From Microbacterium soli (GTDB lineage Bacteria; Actinomycetota; Actinomycetes; Actinomycetales; Microbacteriaceae): DNA of 39,983 nt. The DNA is taken from contig NZ_BAABCP010000003.1 in NCBI RefSeq assembly GCF_039539005.1, forward strand, positions 1 through 39,983, given 5' to 3'. A model generated the notes under the pieces. That model made no database searches. It saw only the letters and a program-made list of their open reading frames with translations, and was not told the DNA's origin. Positions 28,562-37,372 of the stretch are shown here, one piece after another. A program made the position numbers and the translations under genes. Position 1 is the first letter of the stretch. The number at the start of each line of letters is the position of its first letter.

Positions 28562-30072
28562 CACAACCGATCCCGAATCTCTGCCGGCACCGCGACATGC
28601 TTGCTCGGCACCAGGCCCAGCGGCAACGCCATCGCAAACGCCGAATCCTGCGAGCCGTACACCGGCCGCACACGCAAGCGAGCCGACGCCGAGAGGTTGT
28701 CGATCGCCGCGGCCGCCTCAGCGGCAGCAGCCGGGTCAACGACCGTGGCCGTCACCAGCAGCCCGAAGTTCACCAGGCCCGCGCCGGCAGCCTCCTCGGC
28801 CGCCGTCGATGCCGCGGCACGCACCGCCAGGGTGTCGCGCGCCTGCGGTTTACGGGTCGCCGTCGCACGGAACTGCGCCGCTGTCAGATCAGCCTCGACG
28901 AGCCCAGCAGCTCGCGCCGGGTCGATCGGCTTGTAGAGCAGCGTCACCCGCTTGCGCGCGATGTCACGGTGCGGGGCGAGGAGGCGTGCCAGCACGCCCG
29001 ACTGCACCGTACCGCGCGGCGCTTGCGTCATCGCCCAGGTGACCGACGTCGCGGAGTCGTGCCGGTAGTCCGACCACGACGCCTGATGCGCCGTCGGGCC
29101 GACGTCCGGCCAGCTCAGCTCGGGCACCTCACCCTGAGCGTGTGCCTCTTCGATGAGCACCGCGGCCGCTGGGTCGTAGGCGACCCGGATCGTCTCGCAT
29201 AGCTCTTGCGCCGACAGCGGGTGCGCTGCACCCGCCCCGGTCGCCTGCAAGTTGCCCGTCAGGCCGGGCAGACGCGCCGCGAGCTCGCGCGCCATCTCGT
29301 CAGGCTTGCGAGGTGGTGCACCCTTGCGAGGGACAGCGGAGAACGTCAGCGACACGAACGCCTTGACCGTCGACGACCCGGCCGGGTAGGTCTCGACGAC
29401 CTCGCGCAGCATGTCCTGCGCGAACGCGGGCGCGTCGGGGTCGAGGTTCAGCTCGACCTCACGACGCAGCCGCGTGCCCGACTCGGGCGCGGTCTCAATC
29501 GTGACCGAGGCGGCCTCGATGCCCGGCTCGTCCGAGAGGTTCGCCAGCCAGTGACCCCAATCGGCTACCCACGTGTCGACCTGTAGCGGGTCGACGAGCG
29601 ATGCCCCGTCGGGCTCGGTGCCGATCACCACGGCGTACGTCTTGCTGATCGGCGTGTAGACAAGCGCGAACGGACGCCCATAGGAGTCCGTGTGCTCGCT
29701 GAGGCGGGTCGCCGCGGCAACACCGGGGAGCTGATACGTGCCCCACTCAGTGCGACCCAGCGGCCCCGAACGGTACAGATGCGAGCCGCGGGAACGTGCC
29801 GACATCCACCCGATCCGATTGGATGCCCGCGAGAGTACGCTGCGACCGTCCGCATTCTTCACGATCAGCAGCAGGATCACCCCGGCCGAGACCACCGCGG
29901 CGATGAACGCCGCGAGCAGCCCACCGGACATGAGCGAGATAAGGATGATGAACAGCGCCACGAACAGCAGCAGTGTTCCGAGCGTCCCCAGACCGAGCAG
30001 GCCCGGCGACGTCGGCCGCCGCCAGTTGCCGTAGGTGCGAGGGGCGTCCTGTGTTGGGTCAACGGCCACCAC
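28561..30072 (-). CDS. SCO6880-family conjugation protein
   Basis: About 503 residues. It begins AVDPTQDAPRTYGNWRRPTSPGL, followed by two membrane segments (LGTLLLFVALFIILISLM and LLAAFIAAVVSAGVILLLIV), then a large cytosolic part. SCO6880 proteins regularly accompany VirB4 and TrbL-like genes in actinobacterial elements and may supply the N-terminal half missing from the short VirB4. GTG at 30072 or 30069 is chosen because AAGGAGG lies just upstream; a longer open frame to 30138 overlaps the previous gene and lacks a ribosome site. It overlaps that gene by about 14 bases. Confidence 0.82.
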   Translation of the reverse strand: MVAVDPTQDAPRTYGNWRRPTSPGLLGLGTLGTLLLFVALFIILISLMSGGLLAAFIAAVVSAGVILLLIVKNADGRSVLSRASNRIGWMSARSRGSHLYRSGPLGRTEWGTYQLPGVAAATRLSEHTDSYGRPFALVYTPISKTYAVVIGTEPDGASLVDPLQVDTWVADWGHWLANLSDEPGIEAASVTIETAPESGTRLRREVELNLDPDAPAFAQDMLREVVETYPAGSSTVKAFVSLTFSAVPRKGAPPRKPDEMARELAARLPGLTGNLQATGAGAAHPLSAQELCETIRVAYDPAAAVLIEEAHAQGEVPELSWPDVGPTAHQASWSDYRHDSATSVTWAMTQAPRGTVQSGVLARLLAPHRDIARKRVTLLYKPIDPARAAGLVEADLTAAQFRATATRKPQARDTLAVRAAASTAAEEAAGAGLVNFGLLVTATVVDPAAAAEAAAAIDNLSASARLRVRPVYGSQDSAFAMALPLGLVPSKHVAVPAEIRDRL

Positions 30073-31690
30073 TGGGGCCTCCTTCCGTAGATTGCTCACC
30101 GACGCTCTGAACGGCCTGTGCGCCCTTCTTCGCGCCATCTGCCGCGATGCCTACCGCGGCACCCGCGGCCATGCCGATCGGGCCGCCAGCAGCGCCCGCG
30201 CTGGCCCCGGACGCCGCGCCTCCCGCAGCGGCTCCACCGCCTGCGGCTGCGCCACCTCCTGCGGCTGCGCCACCACCAGCAGATGCGGCCGCACCGGAGC
30301 CTGTCGAGGCCGCGGCACCCGAGCTGGATGCGCCGCTACCTGACGAGGCCGGTGCAGGACTGCCGCTGCTGCCGGACGAGCTGCCCGACGGGGAACCCGA
30401 CGAGCCGGGCGAGCCCGTCGACCCGGTACTGCCCGAAGCGCCGTCCGACCCGGAACCGCTGCCGGTTCCCAGGCGGCCCAGCGCAGCAGCACCCGTCGGC
30501 AGCGATGCCAGCGCTGCGATGCCAAGAGCACCGCCGGCACCGCCAGCCATCGAGCCGACCAGCGGCGTCACAAACCGCATTAGAGCCGGCAGAGCGAACA
30601 GGGCGATAATCATCAGCATCAGCCCCGTGAGGATCGAGATAAGCCCGGTGCCGTCGTCGGAGAACACGTCAGTGCCGAGCAAGTGGAACGCTGCGGCGTA
30701 GACGATCGCGGCCGCCGGCTTGTAGAGGATGAATGCGAGCAGCCACCCGATGTTCTTCTTGAACCAGCTCGCGCCCATCTCTGTGTTTGTGAACGATGCC
30801 GAAAGCGGCAGGATGCCCGCGAGGATCACGAGCATTCCGCCGCGGGCGACCATGAGCACGATCTGGAACGCTGCCGCGAGGATCGCGATCAGCCCCAGGA
30901 TGATGATGAGCAACGGGCCGAGCCCGCCAGTTGTGGCGGGGTTCGATGTGAGAGCGATGAGCGTCAGCATGTTGCTGCCGAAGCACGCCCCATCGCCCTC
31001 GACGTCGCACTCTAGCGAGCCGTTGATGACCCACACTGAGAAGGAGTCGGCCGCCGTTACGAGCAAGCCCGTGACCGTGACGCCCATCGCTGATACCACG
31101 ATGAGCGTCAGCAGGCTCTTGATCGTTTGGCGGCCCGGCTCGGCGCGCTGTTCCCAAGCCATCTTGACGCCGCCGATGATGACCGACAGGACTACGAGAC
31201 CGCCGACGAGCCACCAGACCGCGGACTGTAGGAACAGCACCGTACCGGCCGCGCCCGAAGGCCCGGTCGGCATGAGCCCCGCTGCGAGTCCACCAGCGCC
31301 GCCAATGAGGATGACGCCGCCCAGGATCACGCCAATACGGCCGACCGCGGCGATGCCCTCGCCCTGCCGGAGCTTCGAGGCGATCAGCATCCCGAGGATG
31401 ATGATCGACAATCCCGCGATAGCGAGGCCAATCCACTGAACGTAGCTGAGCATCGTCGTCACGTTCCCCGAGTACGCGGGCGCGTCGCCCGCGCTGATCG
31501 GTGACGATCCGCCGCCACCCGTCAGGTTCGGTGTGCCGATGTTGACCCACATCGTGCCGAGCGAAGCGATCGCCTTGCCGTACGCCTCCATGACGGCGTT
31601 CGCCATGTTCTCGATCGCATCACCGACAGCGGACTCAAGCCAGTTGCCCGCGTTGCACCCAATATCCCACCACGCGCAGTCATCAGCCAT
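30059..31690 (-). CDS. TrbL/VirB6-like channel protein with Gly/Ser/Ala tail
   Basis: About 543 residues with eight or so membrane segments between residues 75 and 400, and an outer loop with Cys residues (SLECDVEGDGACFGSN). The final 140 residues are low complexity: GSGSGSDGASGSTGSTGSPG, then Ala/Gly repeats (GGAAAGGGAAAGG). VirB6/TrbL proteins form the inner-membrane part of the channel. The ATG at 31690 has GGGGGGAG at correct spacing; the GTG at 31699 sits on that ribosome site and is less likely. The tail may be disordered and exposed to the cytosol or cell wall. Confidence 0.82.
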   Translation of the reverse strand: MADDCAWWDIGCNAGNWLESAVGDAIENMANAVMEAYGKAIASLGTMWVNIGTPNLTGGGGSSPISAGDAPAYSGNVTTMLSYVQWIGLAIAGLSIIILGMLIASKLRQGEGIAAVGRIGVILGGVILIGGAGGLAAGLMPTGPSGAAGTVLFLQSAVWWLVGGLVVLSVIIGGVKMAWEQRAEPGRQTIKSLLTLIVVSAMGVTVTGLLVTAADSFSVWVINGSLECDVEGDGACFGSNMLTLIALTSNPATTGGLGPLLIIILGLIAILAAAFQIVLMVARGGMLVILAGILPLSASFTNTEMGASWFKKNIGWLLAFILYKPAAAIVYAAAFHLLGTDVFSDDGTGLISILTGLMLMIIALFALPALMRFVTPLVGSMAGGAGGALGIAALASLPTGAAALGRLGTGSGSGSDGASGSTGSTGSPGSSGSPSGSSSGSSGSPAPASSGSGASSSGAAASTGSGAAASAGGGAAAGGGAAAGGGAAAGGAASGASAGAAGGPIGMAAGAAVGIAADGAKKGAQAVQSVGEQSTEGGPSGGR

Positions 31691-31695
31691 AACGA

Positions 31696-32439
31696 TCACT
31701 CCCCCCAGGTGATGTAGCCCGAGAGGTCAGGGAGCTGAGTCGTCTGCAACGGGTTGCTGCTGTCCTTCGGTAGGAGCTTCCAGTCGCCGTTCTCCCACAC
31801 GAGGTTGTAGATCACCGAGCCGTACACGGCTTGCCCCGAAGCTGCGCCACGGACGGCAATCTCGACTCGCGCAGCAGCCCCGTCGTATGCCAGCAGTCGG
31901 AAACCGGCAACGCTAAGCCGCGTGTCCGAGGTCGCGCCGGAACCGACATCGGTCACGAGCTGACTGCGATTTGGCGCGGACTCGGCCAGGAAGTACTCGA
32001 TCCAGGCCGGTGCGATCGTGGGATCGCTACCCTGCGCCACGGCGTTCGTTGCTGCGAACAGGGCTCCCTCGGGCGAGTGCTGGAAGCAGTACCGCACGCC
32101 CTCGGGCGAGGCTTGGCCCGGCCCGAACTCGGATGAGGTCGGGTAGGCCACCGTGTCCTGATAGGCCCACTCGGCCGCCGGGGCGGTCGAGAGCCGGCCG
32201 GACAGCTCGACACCATCGAGGCCGCACACGCTTGCGCCGCCCTCGTCTCCTGTCGGTTCAGGGGACGGGGCGGCGTCAGTGGGCTGGCTCGTCGACGTCG
32301 GCGCGGGATCGGAGCCGTCACGGTTCAAGTTGAGAACCGTGACGATCACTCCCACGACGACGATAAGCGCGATGACCACGGCCGCGGCGATGAAGCCTGG
32401 CCGTGTCCACGGGCTCTGCTCGTTCTCCTCGTCAGCCAT
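31696..32439 (-). CDS. VirB8-like single-pass membrane protein
   Basis: A 247-residue protein: short cytosolic start, one membrane segment (PGFIAAAVVIALIVVVGVIVTVL), a Thr/Ser/Pro linker, then an outer domain with a Cys pair (SVCGLDGVE, VRYCFQHSP) and an NTF2-like pattern (ARVEIAVRG, YNLVWENGDWKLLP). This is the layout of VirB8/TraH-type proteins that nucleate the secretion channel. The assignment is by layout and position; no strong signature motif is seen. Its stop overlaps the start region of the VirB6-like gene. Confidence 0.65.
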   Translation of the reverse strand: MADEENEQSPWTRPGFIAAAVVIALIVVVGVIVTVLNLNRDGSDPAPTSTSQPTDAAPSPEPTGDEGGASVCGLDGVELSGRLSTAPAAEWAYQDTVAYPTSSEFGPGQASPEGVRYCFQHSPEGALFAATNAVAQGSDPTIAPAWIEYFLAESAPNRSQLVTDVGSGATSDTRLSVAGFRLLAYDGAAARVEIAVRGAASGQAVYGSVIYNLVWENGDWKLLPKDSSNPLQTTQLPDLSGYITWGE

Positions 32440-32450
32440 GCCGAGCCTCC

Positions 32451-32756
32451 TCAGCCGCCTGCGATGGTGCCGATCCAGGCAGCACCCGCGCCGATGACGA
32501 TCGCGCCGGCCATAGGCCAGAGAACCTTGGGTAGAGAGTCGTGGCCCTCACCGCGGCGGAAGCTCACCGCGATCAGGATTCCGCCGACGATGATCGCACC
32601 GCCGACGACGGCGTAGCCGATCCACTTGAGCCACGACATGATCGTGGTCACCCCCTCAGTACCGGGCGGCTGCACCGGGTCGGGGTTGGGGATGTCGGCA
32701 GGGACGATGGCGGCGAGGTGAGTCGCCGCCGTGATGAGGGTATCCAGAACCGTCAT
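32451..32756 (-). CDS. VirB2/TrbC-like small membrane protein
   Basis: A 101-residue protein with an N-terminal hydrophobic region, a Pro-rich stretch (PADIPNPDPVQPPG), then two membrane segments (LKWIGYAVVGGAIIVGGILIAV and VLWPMAGAIVIGAGAAWIGTI) separated by a short charged loop (SFRRGEGHD). This is the shape of VirB2/TrbC pilin-like subunits. The ATG at 32756 follows AAAGGAAG; five extra upstream codons are ignored. Confidence 0.7.
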   Translation of the reverse strand: MTVLDTLITAATHLAAIVPADIPNPDPVQPPGTEGVTTIMSWLKWIGYAVVGGAIIVGGILIAVSFRRGEGHDSLPKVLWPMAGAIVIGAGAAWIGTIAGG

Positions 32757-32767
32757 CGGACTTCCTT

Positions 32768-33391
32768 TCACTGAGTGGTGCCGGCGGCACCGGGTCGGAG
32801 GAGAGTGCTCAGCTCGTCGACGAGTCGACGCACCTCGCGCGGAGCGTCAGGTAGGGCGATCGCCTCACCTAGACGCCACGATTCGATCCACGGGACGTTC
32901 CACGTCCTCGGGAAGCCACCGGCCACAACCTGCGCAAGATCGCGCAGCGGCCGCGGAAGGCGACCCGGTGCATCAGCAACGATGACCAGTCCCACGACCT
33001 CGACGAACGGCACCAGGCCCGCAGCCCACTGTGTAGCGGCGGCCTGCGCGGCGCGGAGGCCTCGCACGTTCGACCGTGCCGTGAGAACGACCTTTGCGGG
33101 AGCCTGCGCCTGCACGCGCGGCCATGCATGATCGGCCGCCCGCCACTCAGGGACGAGAGCGGACAGTGACGATTCACCGGAGCCGCCATGCACGCCAACC
33201 CACCAGAGAGTAGCCGGCGGCCGGTCGTACGCCGGTAGCTGGTCGACATGATCGGGTGCAGGTACGCCTCGCTGGGGTGCGACCGGCCCACGCGGCGGAG
33301 CCACCCCGACGGATTGCTGCGCAACGCTCGGCACCTCTGTAGGGGTCTGTGGGCGTGAGACCCACGGATTGCTTCCCTCTGTCATCGCCAT
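32768..33391 (-). CDS. DUF6668-like protein, first gene of the tra operon
   Basis: A 207-residue protein resembling DUF6668 proteins of actinobacterial conjugative elements. A Pro-rich N-terminal 50 residues is followed by an ATPase-like fold without an intact P-loop: LWWVGVHGGSGESSLSALVP stands where KGGxGKT would be, then VVLTARSNVRGLRAAQAAA and VGLVIVADAPGRLP. It may be a degenerate MinD/ParA-type protein. It is led by the promoter at 33429-33457 and starts the eight-gene operon ending at 24721. Confidence 0.75.
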   Translation of the reverse strand: MAMTEGSNPWVSRPQTPTEVPSVAQQSVGVAPPRGPVAPQRGVPAPDHVDQLPAYDRPPATLWWVGVHGGSGESSLSALVPEWRAADHAWPRVQAQAPAKVVLTARSNVRGLRAAQAAATQWAAGLVPFVEVVGLVIVADAPGRLPRPLRDLAQVVAGGFPRTWNVPWIESWRLGEAIALPDAPREVRRLVDELSTLLRPGAAGTTQ

Positions 33392-33428
33392 GTCCCTCGA
33401 TATCGTTGATGTAGTCGCCTACCCGACC

Positions 33429-33457
33429 AGACTACCCTTCCACTCTACAAGGAGCAA
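33429..33457 (-). promoter_or_regulatory. Promoter of the tra operon
   Basis: On the minus strand TTGCTC (complement of 33452-33457), 17 bases, TAGTCT (complement of 33429-33434). It lies 38 bases before the DUF6668 start and faces away from the regulator gene at 33527. Confidence 0.6.
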
Positions 33458-33491
33458 TAGAATGCGGCAGACATATTTGGACATGTACAGC

Positions 33492-33520
33492 TTCCCACAG
33501 CCCGCCATATCGTCTACACT
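33492..33520 (+). promoter_or_regulatory. Promoter of the regulator operon, probably leaderless
   Basis: TTCCCA (33492-33497), 17 bases, TACACT (33515-33520). The ATG at 33527 is seven bases after the -10, so the transcript probably begins at the start codon. CCGCC and GGCGG flank the -10 as an inverted repeat (33501-33505, 33521-33525) and may be an operator. Confidence 0.6.
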
Positions 33521-33526
33521 GGCGGT

Positions 33527-33796
33527 ATGCGTACACGTCTCCCGGTGCATCCCGTGACCTCGGGGCTCGATGCGCTCTTTCAGGGGCGCAAGGAGACGCT
33601 GACCGTTCCCGAGGTGGCCGAGATGTTGAACGTCACCAAGCCGGGCATCTACAAGTGGCTCAAAGACGGGGTGATCCCCGGCTACAAGATCGGCTCGACG
33701 TGGTTCATCCTCCGAGATGAGCTGAAAGAGGCGCTAGAGGCCGGTGCGAACGCACGTCGGGTCATCCCGCACGACGAAGGAGGCGAGGAGCGATGA
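33527..33796 (+). CDS. Helix-turn-helix (excisionase-type) regulator
   Basis: An 89-residue protein with a MerR/excisionase-like HTH (TVPEVAEMLNVTKPGIYKWLKDGVIPGYKIGSTWFILRDEL, residues about 25-68). Such proteins bind DNA as small regulators. It is divergent from the tra operon with only 135 bases between, so control of transfer gene expression is likely but inferred. The ATG at 33527 has no ribosome site and sits at the expected transcript start. It overlaps the next gene by four bases. Confidence 0.75.
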   Translation: MRTRLPVHPVTSGLDALFQGRKETLTVPEVAEMLNVTKPGIYKWLKDGVIPGYKIGSTWFILRDELKEALEAGANARRVIPHDEGGEER

Positions 33797-34344
33797 GGGC
33801 GCGAGGTCTGGCAACAGTCACGACGGCGATCGCCGTGGCGATCGCCCTTGCAGGGTGCACAGGCTCGGCCGAGCCTGACCCGTCGACCCCGGCACCTACG
33901 CCGAGCGCTACCGGGCCGACGATGCCAGACCTCGACAAGCTCACACCGGCCCCGACGGATGCAATCGACACCGAAACCGGGGAGAAGATCACGCCGAACG
34001 TCCTCCCCTCGTGGGACGATGCCGCGCGCGCGGCCGCTGTCGAGCTGGCCACGAAGGCCATGAGCGCGTTCGCGCACCCCGAACTCGACTACGACACGTG
34101 GTGGAAGGCCGTCGAGCCGCTGCTGACGCAGCAGGCCGCTGAGGACTATGCGTACGTCGACCCCGTGAACATTCCCGCCCGTAAGGTGACCGGCCCGGCG
34201 CAGCTCGTCGACGAGACCAGCGCCTACATTGCGGGCGTCGAGGTGCCTACCGACGCTGGCGTGTACACGGTCATTCTCTCGCGCGTCGACGGAGCCTCGC
34301 CGTGGCTCGTTGAGCGCTTCACACCGCCGGAGGGAACGCACTGA
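33793..34344 (+). CDS. Lipoprotein of the conjugation region
   Basis: A 183-residue lipoprotein with lipobox ALAGC (Cys22), a Pro/Thr-rich linker, then an NTF2-like outer domain (AAVELATKAMSAFAHPELDYDTWWKAVEPLLTQQAAEDY, VPTDAGVYTVILSRVDG). This pattern is usual for actinobacterial conjugation proteins that act outside the membrane. The ATG overlaps the regulator stop (ATGA). The exact role is unknown. Confidence 0.7.
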   Translation: MRARGLATVTTAIAVAIALAGCTGSAEPDPSTPAPTPSATGPTMPDLDKLTPAPTDAIDTETGEKITPNVLPSWDDAARAAAVELATKAMSAFAHPELDYDTWWKAVEPLLTQQAAEDYAYVDPVNIPARKVTGPAQLVDETSAYIAGVEVPTDAGVYTVILSRVDGASPWLVERFTPPEGTH

Positions 34345-34346
34345 CC

Positions 34347-35414
34347 ATGTCTGCGCAGAAGCCGAGCGGAGCACTCGCCATCGCCATCGTCCCCCTGTTG
34401 GTGATTGGTGTCGTGTTCAGCATCATGTTGCTCGGCGCGGATGACAACTGTGCTCCTATGTCGGGATCGGTCTCGATCGACCCGGCCTCGGTGCCCGATA
34501 CGACTATCGCCGGATACGGGCACGAGCAGCTCGTCAACGCCGCCCACGTTATCCAGGCGGGCAAAGACCTCGGCCTCACCGCGAGAGATCAGACCATCGG
34601 TGTCATGACCGCGATGGGTGAATCTTCCCTGCGCAACATCGACTACGGCGACTGGGAGACCGGCGGGGTGACCAATCCCGACGGTAGCCGTACGACCAGC
34701 ATCGGCCTGTTCCAGCAGCAGGAGTGGTGGGGTACGAGGGAGGAACGCCTCGATCCGTACATCGCCTCCAAGAAGTTCTTCGAGGCGATGACGCGCGCCG
34801 TCCCCGAAGCCGAACGCCAGACGCTAGCGCCGACGATCGTCGCTCACCGCACCCAGGGCAACGATGACCCGTACCACTACACGAAGTTCTGGGATGCGGC
34901 TGTGGAGGTCGTCGAGGGACTGTCGGGCGTGACCACCGGCCTCAATGGCGGCGGGAGTTGCGGCCTTGTTCCTGGCGAGGTGAACAAGGACGGCTGGGCC
35001 GCCCCGGCGCAAGGCCCGATCACGAGCCGCTTCGGGCCGCGCGAGCCCGTCATGACGCCCGAAGGGCCTTCCAGCAGCTTCCACCGAGGCACCGACCTCG
35101 CGCCCGGCTGTGACGAGCCCATTTGGGCCGCGCAGAGCGGCACCGTCACCGCGACGGGCTTCGGCACCCGCTACGGCTCGAACGGCACCATCATCATCGA
35201 CCACGGCGGCGGCGTCGAGACGGTCTACCTTCATATGTTCGACTCGGGCATTCTCGTCAAGCCCGGCGACAAGGTGACCGGCGGCCAGCAGATCGGCAAA
35301 GTCGGCAATAGCGGCCAGTCTCACGGCTGCCACCTCCACTTTGAGACCCACGTCAACGGCGAAGCCGTCGACGCCGAGAAGTTCATGGCCGAGGTTGGCA
35401 TCACCCTCGGATAG
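34347..35414 (+). CDS. Peptidoglycan hydrolase with lysozyme-like and M23 domains
   Basis: A 355-residue protein. Membrane anchor at residues 8-30; a lysozyme-like region near 60-190 with the putative catalytic Glu in MGESSLRN (Glu92); then an M23 metallopeptidase with zinc ligands in SSFHRGTDL (His246, Asp250) and HGCHLHFE (His329, His331). It would open the cell wall locally for the conjugation channel, like VirB1 or Gram-positive conjugation hydrolases. All M23 ligands are present. It starts two bases after the lipoprotein stop. Confidence 0.9.
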   Translation: MSAQKPSGALAIAIVPLLVIGVVFSIMLLGADDNCAPMSGSVSIDPASVPDTTIAGYGHEQLVNAAHVIQAGKDLGLTARDQTIGVMTAMGESSLRNIDYGDWETGGVTNPDGSRTTSIGLFQQQEWWGTREERLDPYIASKKFFEAMTRAVPEAERQTLAPTIVAHRTQGNDDPYHYTKFWDAAVEVVEGLSGVTTGLNGGGSCGLVPGEVNKDGWAAPAQGPITSRFGPREPVMTPEGPSSSFHRGTDLAPGCDEPIWAAQSGTVTATGFGTRYGSNGTIIIDHGGGVETVYLHMFDSGILVKPGDKVTGGQQIGKVGNSGQSHGCHLHFETHVNGEAVDAEKFMAEVGITLG

Positions 35415-35434
35415 TGACACAGCAAGGAGACAGC

Positions 35435-36817
35435 ATGAGCATCACAGACACCGTGCCGACGTGGCCACGTATCGAGGCCATCACTCGCGCCGACGGTTCG
35501 GGAGAGGTCGTCATCAACGGAACCTCGCATGCGATCGACACCAGCGATATCAGCGAGGCCCGCGCTGCGATCATCGCCGTTGTTACCGAGACTGCCGATA
35601 AGGTGGCACGTCCTGTACGTCTTATGACGACCGGCCCCGATGGACAGTGGCCGCTCATCGTCCACCCCGACGGCACCGTAGAGGAGGACACCGCCCCGCC
35701 GACACAGGCGCAGGCCGCGCCGACGGAGCCCGAGCAGGAGGTCATCGACCAAGTGCCCGCACCCGACGCCGACGCTGAGGAGATCGTGACCGTGGCGACC
35801 GGGCCCCGCACCCTTGTCGAGCCGCCGAGCGCCGACCCGTGGGTGCGCACAGCGCACGCCCAGACGCCGGCGACCTCGGTCGAGCCGCGCACCCGGCGCG
35901 AGGTGCGGCAGTCGTTCTTGAAGCAGCAGCAGATTGAGAAGCCCGCGACGAAAGGCTGGCGCGGCATCGCCGCCCGTGCCGGCGTCCGCCTCGCCCCCAG
36001 CGAGGCCGAGCGCGCAGAGCGCGCCGACGTGCGCTCCGTCTCGCAGCATTGGCCTGGCCCCCGCACGATCGCCATCGTGAACGGTAAGGGCGGCGTCGGC
36101 AAGACCATGACCACGATCAACCTCGCCGCGATCTTCGCCCGTTACGGCGGTGCCGGCGTCCTGGCATGGGATAACAACCAGACGAGGGGCACTCTCGGTT
36201 GGTCGACCGAGCAGGGGCCGCATGATGCGAGCATCCTCGACCTCCTGCCCCAGGTGCCGACCTTTCTCGGCCCGGCCGCTCAGGCGTCCGACCTCGCTCG
36301 GTACGTCCACCACCAGACCGGCGACCGATTCGACGTGCTGCGCAGCAAGCCCGAAGTGCTCGCCACTCAGCAGCGCTTCGACGACGAGACCGTGAACGCG
36401 ATCCACGACGTCGCCGCGAAGTTCTACCGCATGATCCTGATTGACAGCGGCAATGACGAGACCGACCCCATGTGGTTGCGCGCCGTCGAGCTGTCCTCGC
36501 AGCTCGTCGTGCCAACGATCGGAGAGGCCAAGGCGGCCGAGTCAGCCGCGCTCCTCCTTGAAGGACTGGCGGAGCGGGGCGGTCGGTTTGCGCAGCTCGC
36601 CGCGCAGGCCGTCGTCGTGGTGAGCAAGCACAAGCACGACCTACCCGACCGCGACGTGCAAGCACTCCGCGACGGGTTCGGGCCGCTCGCCCGTGAAGTC
36701 GTTACGATCCCCTACGACCCCGCGCTCGGGGCCGACATGCTCTCCTATGAGGCGCTGCGGCCATCGACGCAGCGAGCGTGGCTCGCTGCGGGCGCAGCCG
36801 TCGCTCGCGGGCTATGA
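35435..36817 (+). CDS. MinD/ParA-like ATPase with long N-terminal extension
   Basis: A 460-residue protein. The first 210 residues hold a small beta-rich region and a Pro/Glu-rich linker. The ATPase domain has deviant Walker A KGGVGKT near 217-223 and Walker B MILIDSGND near 335. It resembles MinD-like ATPases beside actinobacterial conjugation and type VII systems more than plasmid ParA. Since a separate parAB exists at 3504-4696, this one likely positions or powers the transfer machinery. The ATG at 35435 has AAGGAGA upstream. Confidence 0.8.
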   Translation: MSITDTVPTWPRIEAITRADGSGEVVINGTSHAIDTSDISEARAAIIAVVTETADKVARPVRLMTTGPDGQWPLIVHPDGTVEEDTAPPTQAQAAPTEPEQEVIDQVPAPDADAEEIVTVATGPRTLVEPPSADPWVRTAHAQTPATSVEPRTRREVRQSFLKQQQIEKPATKGWRGIAARAGVRLAPSEAERAERADVRSVSQHWPGPRTIAIVNGKGGVGKTMTTINLAAIFARYGGAGVLAWDNNQTRGTLGWSTEQGPHDASILDLLPQVPTFLGPAAQASDLARYVHHQTGDRFDVLRSKPEVLATQQRFDDETVNAIHDVAAKFYRMILIDSGNDETDPMWLRAVELSSQLVVPTIGEAKAAESAALLLEGLAERGGRFAQLAAQAVVVVSKHKHDLPDRDVQALRDGFGPLAREVVTIPYDPALGADMLSYEALRPSTQRAWLAAGAAVARGL

Positions 36818-36954
36818 ACAGCGGCCGTCATCCAGCCCGGCACGATCCTGCTCGTCGGCGGCGTCAGGCTGAACATCAGTGTTGTCGAATGATTCACGAC
36901 GACACGCCGAACTTCGTCCGCGCCTGTATGCATAATCCCTGCGAGGATAACGCC

Positions 36955-37212
36955 ATGAGTGACTACGGCCGACGCGCGCGCCGCGCGAACGATGCGCCCA
37001 CGGTCTTGCTACAAGGCCGTGTTTCACCGAGGGCACGAGCTGATGTACGACAGGCGGCAGAAGCCTCCGGCGTCACGATGTCTTACTACCTCGAAGCGCT
37101 CATCACGAAGCTCGTTGAGGACTTCGGTGGCATGCCCCTCGTCGACCCGCCGGCACGCGATCGGGCGAACCAACTTGACTTGCCCGAGGAGGCCGCCACG
37201 AGAGCCGCATAG
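36955..37212 (+). CDS. Ribbon-helix-helix protein, 85 aa
   Basis: An 85-residue protein. Residues 15-55 (APTVLLQGRVSPRARADVRQAAEASGVTMSYYLEALITKLV) fit a strand-helix-helix DNA-binding fold. It lies just before the replication gene, separated from it by a terminator, so it may control copy number in the style of CopG, or recognise other plasmid operators. GAGGA precedes the ATG at 36955. The 137 bases upstream hold no supported gene; a weak -10 CATAAT is near 36930. Confidence 0.65.
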   Translation: MSDYGRRARRANDAPTVLLQGRVSPRARADVRQAAEASGVTMSYYLEALITKLVEDFGGMPLVDPPARDRANQLDLPEEAATRAA

Positions 37213-37218
37213 AACGAG

Positions 37219-37250
37219 GAAATCCCCGCCCTTGGCGGGGCGGGGATTTC
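37219..37250. terminator. Terminator before the replication gene
   Basis: GAAATCCCCGCC (37219-37230) pairs perfectly with GGCGGGGATTTC (37239-37250), loop of 8. It separates the RHH gene from the rep leader. Confidence 0.8.
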
Positions 37251-37372
37251 GGAAGCTAAGGGCCTGATCTGTCGAAGTTGGCAGCTAGTCAGATTGGCCG
37301 GGGTGAAGAACCTGGTTGGCGCCAGGAGCTTCGCTGTACCTACCAGGGTCACCAGGAGGTGAGTTCATCATA
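37251..37372 (+). promoter_or_regulatory. Structured leader of the replication gene
   Basis: About 120 bases with several short inverted repeats: GGAAGCT near 37250 with AGCTTC (37328-37333), CCTGG-TTGGCG-CCAGG (37311-37326) and CACC-AGGA-GGTG (37350-37361). The last one encloses a strong ribosome site AGGAGG (37354-37359) that is followed by no normal in-frame start codon. This suggests control of Rep translation by RNA folding. Confidence 0.45.
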
